Source: Cyclostephanos tholiformis (Eukaryota > Bacillariophyta > Thalassiosirophyceae > Thalassiosirales > Thalassiosiraceae). From it: 11,083 nucleotides of DNA. The stretch covers positions 1 through 11,083 of the forward strand of contig JALLPB010001552.1 of assembly GCA_036939975.1 (NCBI GenBank), written 5' to 3'. Both the position numbers and the translations under genes were made by a program. Position 1 is the first letter of the stretch; each line of letters starts with the position of its first letter. The notes under the pieces were generated by a model that was not told the DNA's origin, searched no databases, and was given only the letters and a program-made list of their open reading frames with translations. Shown here piece by piece: positions 1 to 7,274 of this stretch.

Positions 1-166
1 TTGCCACCAAGATCTTGAGGCAACTCCCCTCAATTTTGTAGTAATTCATGGCCACATTGGTGGGGCCCCTAGCATCATCGGCCGCCGTGACATCACATAA
101 TACTGGGGGAGGTAAGGGTGGTGGTGACGAAGCACTATCGCTGGATTTATTGTCATTGGAAGTCAT
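1..166 (-). CDS. Possible 5' end of unknown gene, runs off left edge
   Basis: An open minus-strand frame begins with ATG at 166 and stays open for 55 codons to the window edge, so only the N-terminus is visible. The start is the first ATG after an in-frame TGA further upstream (near 236-240), with A at -3, which suits a eukaryotic start. The protein begins MTSNDNKSSD, has a Ser/Pro-rich stretch with SSPPPLPPPV, and continues into a less biased part ending NYYKIEGSCLKILVA. I do not recognise the family. It could be a host gene or the first codons of another retroelement Gag. The plus-strand frame over 48-353 overlaps it in antisense and shows no protein-like features. Confidence is limited because 55 codons can stay open by chance. 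Confidence 0.33.
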   Translation of the reverse strand, partial: MTSNDNKSSDSASSPPPLPPPVLCDVTAADDARGPTNVAMNYYKIEGSCLKILVA

Positions 167-454
167 GATTTTTGTCGCGGCGACGCGATCAAAGAGCGTG
201 GAAGTGGTGCAACGTGGAACACTTTGGGGGGTATGTCATCAGGGGTATGTTATCTCAAGTTTGCCAACTATGTTTTCTCGAGGTGGCAAACGGAGTAAGG
301 GCAGATGCAAAAGCATAGTTTTTTTGGGGGCTCATAACCCCCTAACTACGTAAGTATTTCACCTTCCATCGACCTATGGACGATGCCTTATCGTAGACAT
401 ATGCATGCATACTTTTTAGTAAAGCTTGAGCAAAGCTAGGCATAATCTGCTATC
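167..454. other. Intergenic stretch, nothing recognised
   Basis: No supported gene, RNA or repeat was seen here. It would hold the upstream region of the minus-strand frame that starts at 166, but no clear TATA-like box was found close to that start. Confidence 0.4.
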
Positions 455-570
455 GTACATAACATATTTTTGGAATAAGGGGACTGTTTGTCCCCCTTTT
501 TCTGGCGCACCATTTTTTCACATATGTAGAAGTGTACCTTTGTCCCCTTATTCCCAACTATGTACATAAC
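455..570. repeat. 9-bp direct repeats flanking the small foldback element
   Basis: GTACATAAC occurs at 455-463 and again at 562-570, exactly at the two ends of the 98-bp foldback element. This is what a target-site duplication looks like. Nine bases suits Mutator-like transposons; if the first G is shared by chance, eight bases would suit hAT. Confidence 0.6.
464..561. mobile_element. 98-bp foldback MITE with 9-bp target duplication
   Basis: The two ends are inverted copies. GGAATAAGGGGAC at 472-484 is perfectly complementary to 542-554, and the match extends outward imperfectly to the tips (ATATTTTTGG on the left, ATAGTTGGG read from the right). The left arm also folds on itself: GGGGAC at 479-484 pairs with GTCCCC at 490-495 around a 5-base loop. 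There is no coding capacity, so movement would depend on a transposase encoded elsewhere. The intact flanking 9-mer suggests a fairly recent insertion. The family is unknown; the duplication length points to Mutator-like or hAT. Confidence 0.6.
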
Positions 571-580
571 AACAGGCGTA

Positions 581-1042
581 CAGTACATTTGACCTCAATT
601 CACCACCCCTTCATTGGGGGCAAATTCACTGTGACCCCTGGTGGGCTAACCACCATATTTTATGGTTGTGTTGACTAGTTTATTGTTTGAACTAGTCAAC
701 GCAACCATAAAATATGTCATGGCACCACTGGAAGTTGGCCCTGAATTTGCCCCCAAATAGAAGGTCGGATTAAAGAGAGATTAGTGGTGATTTATTTAGA
801 TAAATTTGAAATCTAACTTAGAAAAAAAGTAAAATTAATTAAGTAAAATTCAAATCCCTGAATGAGACTTAAGGAAGATGCAGTAAACCACATCAATCAT
901 ATCTCAGCCAATAATGATCACCAGACAAAGCCCCAGGCGGGACTTCTCATTTATTTGACCTGCCCAACAATAGTCTCAGCAGGAGCAAAGCCAAATTCTT
1001 AATTTTCAGTAATCGGGTTGTCAATTGAGGTCAAATGTACTG
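581..1042. mobile_element. Tc1/mariner-type MITE, TA-flanked
   Basis: CAGTACATTTGACCTCAATT at 581-600 is repeated exactly in inverted orientation at 1023-1042, and pairing continues imperfectly for about 8 more bases. Both ends are bordered by TA (579-580 and 1043-1044). Termini starting CAGT beside a TA duplication are typical of Tc1/mariner superfamily transposons. The 462-bp body has no reading frame resembling a DDE transposase, so this would be a non-autonomous derivative. It holds a separate strong hairpin at 614-756, and the rest (757-1022) is AT-rich without recognised content. Confidence 0.62.
614..756. repeat. 143-bp long hairpin inside the TA-flanked element
   Basis: The outer arms 614-628 (TTGGGGGCAAATTCA) and 742-756 are perfect inverted copies. 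The inner arms 654-680 and 690-716 pair over 27 bases with one mismatch (a G-U pair in RNA), around the 9-base loop TATTGTTTG at 681-689. The two intervening segments, 629-653 and 717-741, are both 25 bases and only loosely related. This may be a separate foldback element nested in the larger one, or an original part of it. I could not find a clear target duplication at its own ends. Confidence 0.6.
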
Positions 1043-1138
1043 TAGGTCACTATTTTTCAATTTTGTGTCAAGGATATATAATGTTATGGGCAACAGATAC
1101 CAGTACTGCATATGATGATAACAATGAGATGCATCCTC

Positions 1139-1388
1139 CTATATCCTCCAGCAATTAATTAGCATCGTGCTTGGGGTCAATAGTGTGTCTACAGGCACAG
1201 ATATGGAAATTCTGCTTTTCTTCATTGTAGGGTTTAGACAACCAAAACGTTCTCTGCTGGATCCAAAGCTTGCAGGGAAATTGTGTTCGATGGCCAAAAA
1301 GCCTCCATCATTCTCATCATCCAATCCAAAGTCGGCAGATTCTGCCCACAAACTTTTCATGCACAGGAGGACTGAGAATGAGGGATGA
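1139..1388. other. Overlapping short frames of unknown value
   Basis: Two 73-codon frames overlap on opposite strands (1139-1360 minus, 1167-1388 plus). The minus one has an acidic stretch (GLDDENDGG) and looks slightly more protein-like, and it lies on the same strand as the broken HA gene to the right. Neither shows a known motif. One could be a remnant of an exon, but chance is as likely. The surroundings, 1045-1500, show nothing else. Confidence 0.15.
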
Positions 1389-1502
1389 GGGAGAGCATAA
1401 CTTTTGACATTGATATATCCTCCTATTCAGATGTGATTAATCAAAATTCCAAATTTAAAGATTTAGGGTCGTGTAATATAGAATAGCAATTTCATCGCCA
1501 AA

Positions 1503-1601
1503 TTTGAAAATATGGGATTGTTTGGCCAGCCATGTAATATTTTGGGAATTGCTGTAAATCTCATATTTGATATTAGATGGCCAAAAGCCCGTATTTTCGA
1601 A
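1503..1601. repeat. Imperfect foldback, possible MITE remnant
   Basis: TTTGAAAATATGGGATTGTT... from 1503 to 1528 is an inverted copy, with a few mismatches and a 2-base gap, of 1578-1601 (TGGCCAAAAGCCCGTATTTT and onward). Both arms share TT(T/C)GAAAATA(T/C)GGG and TTGGCCA. No clear flanking duplication was found. It is consistent with an old foldback element. Confidence 0.4.
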
Positions 1602-1665
1602 TAATATACATAGTATGGTAGTGCTATCTAATATGGAACAGAGCTAGTAACTTAATTTGATGATG

Positions 1666-1790
1666 CCATAATTTTAAAGTTAGGGGCTATTGCAGCCATG
1701 TAATGTCAAATTTGGGCATCAAAAAGCATCACAAAATGATCAAATAACTCAGAAATGCATGGCACAAATAGCCCATTAATTTGAATATGG
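1666..1790. repeat. Imperfect 33-35 bp inverted repeat
   Basis: The left arm 1666-1700 and right arm 1758-1790 are inverted copies sharing GGGCTATT, GCCATG and CCATA blocks, separated by a 57-base spacer. The left arm also shares CAGCCATGTAAT in direct orientation with the neighbouring foldback near 1528, so the two may be related remnants. No coding content was seen. Confidence 0.35.
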
Positions 1791-1840
1791 AGGTGGTCAC
1801 TCCGTTGTTTCAAATTGATGGATATTCGATATAAGCATCA

Positions 1841-2245
1841 TCATTGTATGATGAATCGAAGATCCTTTTTGCCTTCTTGGTTTCTTGTCCCTTGTTTTTT
1901 TTGCTTTCTTTGGAGCAAATTTCTCGGTGGTGACCGGCTTGGGTGGTTCTGCAGATGAGACAACAGTGGCTGCCCAGCATACAATTTGCTCTCTGATTTA
2001 GGGGCCTCCTCTAATTTGGCCCACCCTCCCCCCCAGTTAAATTTGATCTCATCAAGTGCCCCAATTTGCTCAACAGTCAGTTTTATTCTTATTGAAGAGC
2101 TTCTGGGGTGATTATACAAATGCCATATGTGATGACACCATTCACAGAGGGATTAGTCATGGGATTTTGTTACGTTAGTGTGTCCATGCATATTTCTGTA
2201 TTACATCAAGGACACCATTTGATTGTTGAATGAAGTTTGCTTGCC
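1841..2245 (-). pseudogene. HA-domain gene remnant, distal part (HA copy 1 and tail)
   Basis: The minus strand here encodes a helicase-associated (HA) domain. Reading from 2191, MHGHTNVTKSHD (2191-2156) is followed by an in-frame TAA (2153-2155), then SLCEWC, and later KLTVEQIGALDEIKFNW, ending with Trp at 2033-2035. The HGHxxV...DKSLxxW...LTxEQIxALDxIGFxW pattern is that of HA repeats, which occur in tandem in diatom and some bacterial proteins and probably bind nucleic acid. After the domain comes a basic tail (QRKQKKQ...KKD) to a stop at 1841. Upstream to 2245 the sequence stays similar to the second HA copy at 7000-7222 but holds stops. This is the downstream half of a gene now split by the retrotransposon at 2256-6851. 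The stop and the insertion make it a pseudogene here. Confidence 0.6.
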
Positions 2246-2255
2246 TCATGCCTCT

Positions 2256-2505
2256 TGTGCCCAAAAACCTGATTGCTGTCAGACCAACCGATGGAGGGAT
2301 GCAAAATAATAAAGGGGAAGCAATGGAGCCCAGGAGTATATCATAATCTCAGGTTGATGGGCTACACCCTGGAAGTAGTGTGAAAGCAAGCATTCATCAG
2401 AACCTTGCTCACTTTTATAAATTAATCTTCATTTACAAAGTAATACATGAGCATGACCATAGTCTTCCCTTGTGAACAGGGATGGGAGAACATGTTGCAT
2501 CAACA
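2256..2505 (+). repeat. 5' LTR of copia element 1
   Basis: This direct repeat matches 6603-6851. Shared blocks include AGACCAACC(A/G)ATGGAGGGATG, GGAGTATATCATAATCTCA, ACACCCTGGAAGTAG, GCATTCATCAGAACCTTG and the 3' end GAGAACATGTTGCATCAACA. The LTR ends in CAACA. The 5' border is uncertain: the TGTTGGAAAAGTCC start of the other LTR is reduced here to TGTG near 2256. AATAATAAAGG near 2306 may be part of a promoter or a polyadenylation signal. Confidence 0.75.
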
Positions 2506-2525
2506 TAATTAATAAAAGTCAGACA

Positions 2526-3882
2526 ATGTCAATGTCAACCAAGGAGGCTTGATAAGACAGAAGCAAAAAGATGCCTGAACCGGACCCACAGGCCTGCGGG
2601 TGGCAGACCCTGGACTGCTGGAGTGGCTGGGAGGGGACAAAATTTGTGAAGGCCCCACAGAACATCAGGACCCATAAAGAAAGAACACACCACCAAGATA
2701 GTGGGCTTAGAAAGAGACAAGTTCGATGTAGGAAATGCAAAATATGCAGCAAAATTCCAACAATTGGTAGATGCGATAGCAATGTAAATCCAGAGAGAGT
2801 ACAAAAGGGGGCATGACATTGCCAAAGTGATCAGAGACTTGATCCTTCCAACCTTCACCCTACCATGCTACCCTACTAATGTGGGCACCACACAGAAGGC
2901 CAAAGCGACAGAAAACTGCCAGATCCTCCTTGAGGAGAACTTGGGGCATGCTTATGCCCTGGTGATGGGGCAGAGTTTCCTCAAATTGATCAACAAGGTG
3001 AAGACCTCAGAAAAATACATGCAAGCCAACACCAACCAGGACGTAGTACAGCTACTGCTCCTCATATGTGGATATTGCTGCCACTTCAATGAGCACCAGC
3101 AAAGTATATTGGCCTGCTAGAATGCACAAAACATCATGAAAACATCCAAGCATTTGTTGGAGTCATCAAGACGTAAGACGTATGGAGGGACTTACGGTTG
3201 CAAACAGGGGCTCATCAGGGTGCAGCTTGTAAAGCAAGAAGTGGCAGCATTGGACCTTGACAATCCTGACCTGCAACAGCTCAAAGATGCAGAGATGGTG
3301 TGTCATGAAGAGTTCCTGTCATGCATGGTGCTTTGGAGAGCCGACCAATCAAGATACGTGAAGATGCAGGACAATCTTTCCAACAACATGATCAAGGGAG
3401 TGGACAACTTCCTCAAAATGATCATAGAAACGATGCATCCGATGATGGACTATAAGATCCCCACACAAGCCCCACACATCTAAGCAGGGGGAAGTGATGG
3501 ACTCACTTTCATACAAGCCACCAGCAGAGCAGCAGCAGGAAAAACGTCAACCATGGCAGCCATCAACTGCTGGCACTATGATGTAGGGCACTACAAGAGC
3601 AACTGTCCAGAGCTCACCGGTGATGGGGAGATGGAACAGAGAGTACAGAACCTCAGCATTGAGGACTGCTACAAGGGACACGGCCTTTTCATGGCCCAAG
3701 ATGACAAAGAGTGTGCACTAGCACAGGGTTTGTTCATCCACAGATGGGCTAATGAAAGGATGCAATGCAAGATCCTATCCCCAGACCACCTCTACATCAA
3801 CACATGCATAACCTATACAACAAGCACACCATACACAGAGATCCTTGGCAACCATAAGAAGCAAATGCACAATTTATGCTGA
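2526..3882 (+). pseudogene. gag: Copia Gag (element 1), broken
   Basis: Gag forms the particle that packages the element RNA. A likely start is ATG 2526 (MSMSTKEA), followed by a frameshift into the frame of 2722. From there KFDVGNAKYAAKFQQLVDAI is followed by an in-frame TAA near 2784, IRDLILPTFTLPCYPT, and DVVQLLLLICGYCCHF. After a TAG at 3118-3120 come TYGGTYG and a long helical part (CHEEFLSCMVLW), then a stop at 3481-3483 and the nucleic-acid-binding knuckle CWHYDVGHYKSNC at 3571-3609. The knuckle is abnormal: the second Cys is Tyr and the spacing to His is one residue short of CX2CX4HX4C. The frame ends at 3880-3882. All parts after 2722 share one frame, so the stops are point changes rather than rearrangements. 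Confidence 0.75.
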
Positions 3883-4327
3883 CAATGAACCAAGCGGGGG
3901 CCTTGGGGCTGTCAAGGAGATGTGACTCAATGAAGGCAGAATGGCAAGCGTAATCTTGCTCAAGATCCTGGAAAAGATTTGGCTGGTGTCATATCATTCC
4001 AAGAGGGGAATGAACCCTGGTTGATTTATCATCCATTCAGATGCGGAAGACAGAGTCATATGCAATAACCAGAAGGGCATTCAGTACCTCAATCTGAAGG
4101 AAATTGAAGCCAAGGTGGCACTATGCCTTGTCCAAGACACAGTCAAGACCAAATGGGGCAAGATATTAGGCTTTGCCAAGCCAGAGGTCAAGGAAGCCAA
4201 GACAACATGGGAAGCACAAGGGATGTTAGGACATCCCACCAACCATGAGTTCCTTGGAATGGTACTGTGATGTCACTGAATCTGTCATCATAAATGCTCA
4301 CATCATCTTTGATCCAAACCTCATAGG
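3878..4327 (+). pseudogene. pol: Pol N-terminal part: protease and pre-integrase region (element 1)
   Basis: After a frame change at the Gag end, ADNEPSGGLGAVKEM is read from 3878, then LNEGRMASVILLKILEKIW, a TGA, FIIHSDAEDRVICNN and GIQYLNLKEIEAK. This leads to the conserved pre-integrase motif QGMLGHPTNHEFLGM at about 4219-4263. The motif fits the GAG-pre-integrase region that precedes copia integrase. A canonical D(S/T)G protease active site is not obvious, so the protease assignment comes only from position. A frameshift at about 4268 leads on to NAHIIFDPNLIG. Confidence 0.6.
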
Positions 4328-4470
4328 GTGAGGAGGAGGATGGTGAGAGTAGCTCCAGAATCTAAGAGAGTCGCTCACATCCAGATACCACAGCCAATTT
4401 TAGACAGGCATAGGATAGTGACATTAACATTAGACTGCATGTTTGTTAACAGGGTGCATTATATTAACCC
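4328..4470 (+). pseudogene. pol: Integrase stub (element 1)
   Basis: The frame from 4328 reads RVAPESKRVAHIQIPQPILD and then VTLTLDCMFVNRVHYIN. The Asp at 4433-4435 lies where the first catalytic Asp of the DDE integrase core is expected. Almost immediately after, within 4463-4480, homology to integrase ends and the acidic linker that normally follows integrase begins. About 1 kb of integrase, including the second Asp and the Glu, is therefore missing. This deletion alone would block integration by the copy's own enzyme. Confidence 0.6.
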
Positions 4471-4690
4471 CAGGAATGCCCCCCCCAAAAGAATCCCATT
4501 ATTGCTGTCCCTGATGCCAATAAGGATGCTGCGAGCACCAGCAAAGACTTGGATTTGGATGATGGCAATGACAATCAATACTACCCAGATGCCCATGAAC
4601 ACAATCCTGCAGGCGAGCAAAACAAGGGAGAGCAGAAGGGAGAACAAGAGTAGGACAATGACATACTGGGCCTTAGGTGTTTGAAGCATA
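4471..4690 (+). pseudogene. pol: Acidic linker between integrase and reverse transcriptase
   Basis: In the frame reading NPIIAVPDANKDAASTSK, then DLDLDDGNDNQYYPDAHEH and GEQNKGEQKGEQE, the sequence is rich in Asp, Glu, Asn and Gln, like the low-complexity linker before copia reverse transcriptase. A TAG follows at about 4651. The plus frame over 4328-4684 and a very hydrophobic minus frame here are by-products of this biased sequence. Confidence 0.5.
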
Positions 4691-4749
4691 GGAATTGCTA
4701 AAATAAGCTCATAATTCTTTTCTTCTAATCTCCGTTACATGTGCTTCCC

Positions 4750-5790
4750 GATATGCTGACTATGGCCTGATGATGGCTGCAAGACAAGCTGTGCAAGGAG
4801 GCAGATGCCATGTGGGCATTTGTGACAGATTCTGCTGCTTCTTGGCAGAAGATCTACATGATTCAAAATCAATATCAGAAAATGACTGTGAGAAGTATTC
4901 ACGAGCAATGGCAGTGGCATAATATTCAATCAGAGCAGGGATCAAAAATTCAGGGAGCATGGCAAAGCAGGAGTGAGTAAAGAACTCAGTCAAATGCATG
5001 ACATGCAGGTATTTTGACAGATCTGCAAGGACAACCTCACCTACAATGAGTTGTAGAAGGCACTTGCTTTTCTCATGTTCCTGAAGGAAAAGCAAGACAA
5101 GTTGGTGAAGGCTCAAATGTGCACCAATAGATGCAAACAGAGGTGAGATTGGACAAATCAGCAGTCTACATTGTCGACCATTGCCACAGAGTCAGTTTTC
5201 ATTGTGGCAATTATCTATGCATACAAAGGGCAAGACGTGGCATGTGTTGACATCCTGGGCACTTTTCTTCATGCCAATAAAGATGAAGACATTACCATAA
5301 TCCTAAAAGGGAAGACTTGCCAAAGTGATGGTTCAGGTGGCTCCTAACCTCTACAGAAAGTATATATCTGTGGACAGGATGGGGATGACCATACTACATG
5401 TGAAGATGCAGAAGGCTATGTATGGACTGTTGAGGACTGCACTTTTGTTCTCCAGGAAGCTAGTGGAAGATCTAGAGGTAATGGGTTCAAGCTGAACCCC
5501 TACAAACCCTGTGTCACAAACAAGACTGTAAACAGGGAACAAATGACTGTCTGTTAGCATGTGGATGACCTCAAGGTCTCCCACATCAACCCAGATGAGA
5601 TTACAAAGTTTGGTGAGTGGCTGAGCAAGACATATGGAGTAACTGTCAACACCCATCAAGGGAAGATACACTATTATCTGGGCGTGATAATTGATTTCTC
5701 AAAGGAAGGCAAAGTGATGATCAATATGGTGGAGTACATCATAAACATCATCACACTTCCCGGAAGAAATTATTGCAACTCAAACCAGCC
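4750..5790 (+). pseudogene. pol: Reverse transcriptase, N-terminal and palm parts (element 1)
   Basis: Reverse transcriptase copies the element RNA into DNA. In several frames one can follow ADYGLMMAARQAV (from about 4755), YSIRAGIK, MHDMQVF, LMFLKEKQDKLVKAQMC-like sequence near 5070-5120, and CVDILGTFLHANKDEDITII. The Asp of the last, at 5249-5251, is the expected first catalytic Asp. Next come VQVAPNLYRKYISVDR, VKMQKAMYGLLRTALLFSRK, and the catalytic HVDDLKVSH box with VDD at 5561-5569. The codon just before that box, normally Trp in my memory of this lineage, is TAG (5555-5557). After it come ITKFGEWLSKTYGVTV and a frameshift near 5755 within the stretch read as PEEIIATQTSPAADHMF. Confidence 0.8.
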
Positions 5791-6489
5791 CAGCGGCTGA
5801 CCATATGTTCACGGTTTGGGATGAGACTGAAGCAAAGCTGCTGCCCAAAGAACAGGTCATGGCTTTTCATCACACAGCAGTGAAACTGTTATTCTTGAAT
5901 ATTCAGCCTGCAATGGTCCTCCTCACAACCAGTGTAAAAAGACAAGATAAAGATGACTGGGAAAAGGTCAAGCGAATGTTTGGTTATCTGAAAGGTACCC
6001 TGCACATGCCTTTGATACTTTCAGCAGACTCCCTCACCCTGTTACACTAGTGGGTGGACATGGCATATGCAGTACACCATGATTATAAAGGCCATACAGG
6101 GGCAGTTATGAGTTTTGGACAGGGAATGGCTTGTAGCTATTAGTGGAAACAAAAGATCTTGACAAAGTGCTCAATGGAAGCTGAGATTGTTGGAGTGGAC
6201 AATTTGCTGGGTTATATTTTGTGGGTGCAATATTTTTTGGAAGTACAAGGATATGATATGAAACCTCTTGTATCAAGATAACATGAGTGTTATACTGCTT
6301 GAGACATATGGGAAGGTGAGTAGTTCAAGGAGGACGAAACATATTATGGTGAAATATTTTTATATGAAGGAGAAGATTGATGATGGGGAGATTGCTGTTA
6401 AACATTTCCCCATGAATTCATCAAATGTGGATAGATATCAATAGAAAGCCAAAACAGGGTGAGGTCTTCCATGAGTTTGAGGACATGTG
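5791..6489 (+). pseudogene. pol: Reverse transcriptase end and RNase H (element 1)
   Basis: From 5805 the frame reads MFTVWDETEAKLLPKEQVMAF, then VKRMFGYLKGTLHMPLILS. A TAG at 6048-6050 is followed by WVDMAYAVHHDYKGHTG, whose Asp at 6057-6059 is the first RNase H metal ligand. MEAEIVGVDN carries the Glu at 6177-6185, and after a frameshift near 6262 QDNMSVILLETYG gives the third ligand Asp at 6277-6279. SSSRRTKHI and KIDDGEIAVKHFP continue to a TAG at 6442-6444, after which KPKQGEVFHEFEDM is read in another frame. RNase H degrades the RNA strand during reverse transcription. The catalytic residues survive although the frame is broken at least four times. Confidence 0.8.
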
Positions 6490-6633
6490 ATGGGAATTCT
6501 AACCAAATATAATGAAAATGACTATAAGATGGAAGTGATCACAATACCCCCAATAGGTTTGATGCCCCCTGTCCCAAGTACAAAGGAAGCATTGAAGGAG
6601 TGTGTTGGAAAAGTCCAAAAGACAAAAACTTGA
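6490..6633 (+). pseudogene. pol: Pol C-terminal tail reaching into the 3' LTR
   Basis: An open frame of 47 codons starts at ATG 6490 (MGILTKYNEN) and reads KEALKECVGKVQKTKT before TGA at 6631-6633. The codons for CVG contain the TGTTGG that begins the LTR, so the coding sequence of Pol enters the LTR. A second frame over 6600-6797 continues with TNGGMHAQ and WSLGVYHNLKLM; a comparable reading exists in the 5' LTR. Confidence 0.5.
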
Positions 6634-6851
6634 CCACTGCCAGACCAACCAATGGAGGGATGCATGCACAAATCAATATAATAAAGGAAAAGCCATGGAG
6701 CCTAGGAGTATATCATAATCTCAAGTTGATGGCCTACACCCTGGAAGTAGCATGGAAGAAAGCATTCATCAGAACCTTGTACATTTTATTAATTTAGGAC
6801 AACCACAGCCTTAACTTGTTAACAGGGACAAGAGAACATGTTGCATCAACA
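6603..6851 (+). repeat. 3' LTR of copia element 1
   Basis: This 249-bp repeat runs from TGTTGGAAAAGTCC to CATGTTGCATCAACA and matches 2256-2505. The termini TGTTG and CAACA are the short inverted repeat usual for LTRs. Purine-rich sequence (AAGGAAGCATTGAAGGAG, 6583-6600) just before it may be the polypurine tract. AATATAATAAAGG near 6680 may be a promoter or polyadenylation signal. Relative to the 5' LTR it has about 14 extra bases before that motif and lacks about 30 bases after 6790. Confidence 0.78.
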
Positions 6852-6959
6852 TTCTTGGTTTGCTCTCAACAGTAAAAATCCATCCCATTGAACACACTCA
6901 TCTTTGGACCCATATCCTCCTACTCTTCCTTCTTCATGCCTTCAATATCACCAATCATT

Positions 6960-7222
6960 TCTCCTCCTTCATTCTTGGCCCTCTTGCCACAATTGGTTTT
7001 GCTGGACAGTCAGCATGGTCTGCTGAGATTATAATGCTCATGTCTTAACTCTATACCAAAAATAGAGGGATTTGTCATGTGATTTAGTTATGTTGGCATT
7101 GTCGTGTCCATGCATATCTCTGTACTGCCTCATGTCATCCATTCAATTGTCAAACAATTTGTACTTGCCTGGGACACCTTTGCTGTGCTTCCATCTCTTG
7201 TTGTGAAAATAACCATCCTGAT
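6960..7222 (-). pseudogene. HA-domain gene remnant, HA copy 2
   Basis: The minus strand reads MDDMRQYRDMHGHDNANITK then SHDKSLYFWYRVKT in one frame (about 7151-7041). This is the first half of a helicase-associated domain and closely parallels copy 1 at 2191-2033 (HGHTNVTKSHD...SLCEW). A TGA at 7038-7040 ends it. About 25 bases on, LTVQQNQLW appears where copy 1 has LTVEQIGAL, but some 30 bases of the following segment are missing. Together with copy 1 it shows that the interrupted gene carried tandem HA domains. The roughly 120 bp between this copy and the retrotransposon (6852-6970) would be the linker to copy 1. Confidence 0.58.
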
Positions 7223-7274
7223 CCCCTTCCTCTCCCCATCCTTCCATTGCTTCATCATTCTGATGCAGAAACAA

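Larger units (their letters stand above)
2256..6851 (+). mobile_element. Degenerate Ty1/copia retrotransposon (element 1)
   Basis: Two diverged LTRs (2256-2505 and 6603-6851) bracket Gag, the Pol N-terminal part, an integrase stub, an acidic linker, reverse transcriptase and RNase H, all on the plus strand. Integrase before reverse transcriptase is the Ty1/copia order. Many stops and frameshifts are present, and most of integrase is deleted, so the copy is dead. The LTRs differ by roughly 15% outside indels by eye, suggesting an old insertion. Five bases at the borders, CTCTT (2252-2256) and TTCTT (6852-6856), may be a mutated target duplication. It lies between two HA domains of a minus-strand gene. 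No standard initiator-Met primer-binding site is visible after 2505. Confidence 0.85.

Noticed and set aside
2519..2858. Two overlapping minus-strand frames with Leu- and Cys-rich sequence
   Set aside because: They are antisense to the 5' part of Gag, where the plus strand gives recognisable Gag sequence (FDVGNAKYAAKFQ).
4459..4689. Very hydrophobic 76-codon minus-strand frame resembling a membrane protein
   Set aside because: It is antisense to the Asp/Asn-rich linker of Pol; GAT/AAT/GAC codons read backwards give Ile, Val and Leu.
4735..5116. Minus-strand frames of 64 and 118 codons
   Set aside because: Antisense to reverse transcriptase, whose plus-strand motifs can be followed across the same bases.
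6860..7048. Plus-strand frame with a hydrophobic N-terminus, possible secreted protein
   Set aside because: It lies antisense to the HA-domain linker and copy 2. No family features beyond hydrophobicity.
1841..7222. Reading 1841-2505 and 6603-7222 as one pair of long LTRs
   Set aside because: The blocks are in different order: HA part then 250-bp repeat on the left, 250-bp repeat then HA part on the right. Only the 250-bp repeats have TG...CA style ends; the outer blocks translate as HA protein domains.
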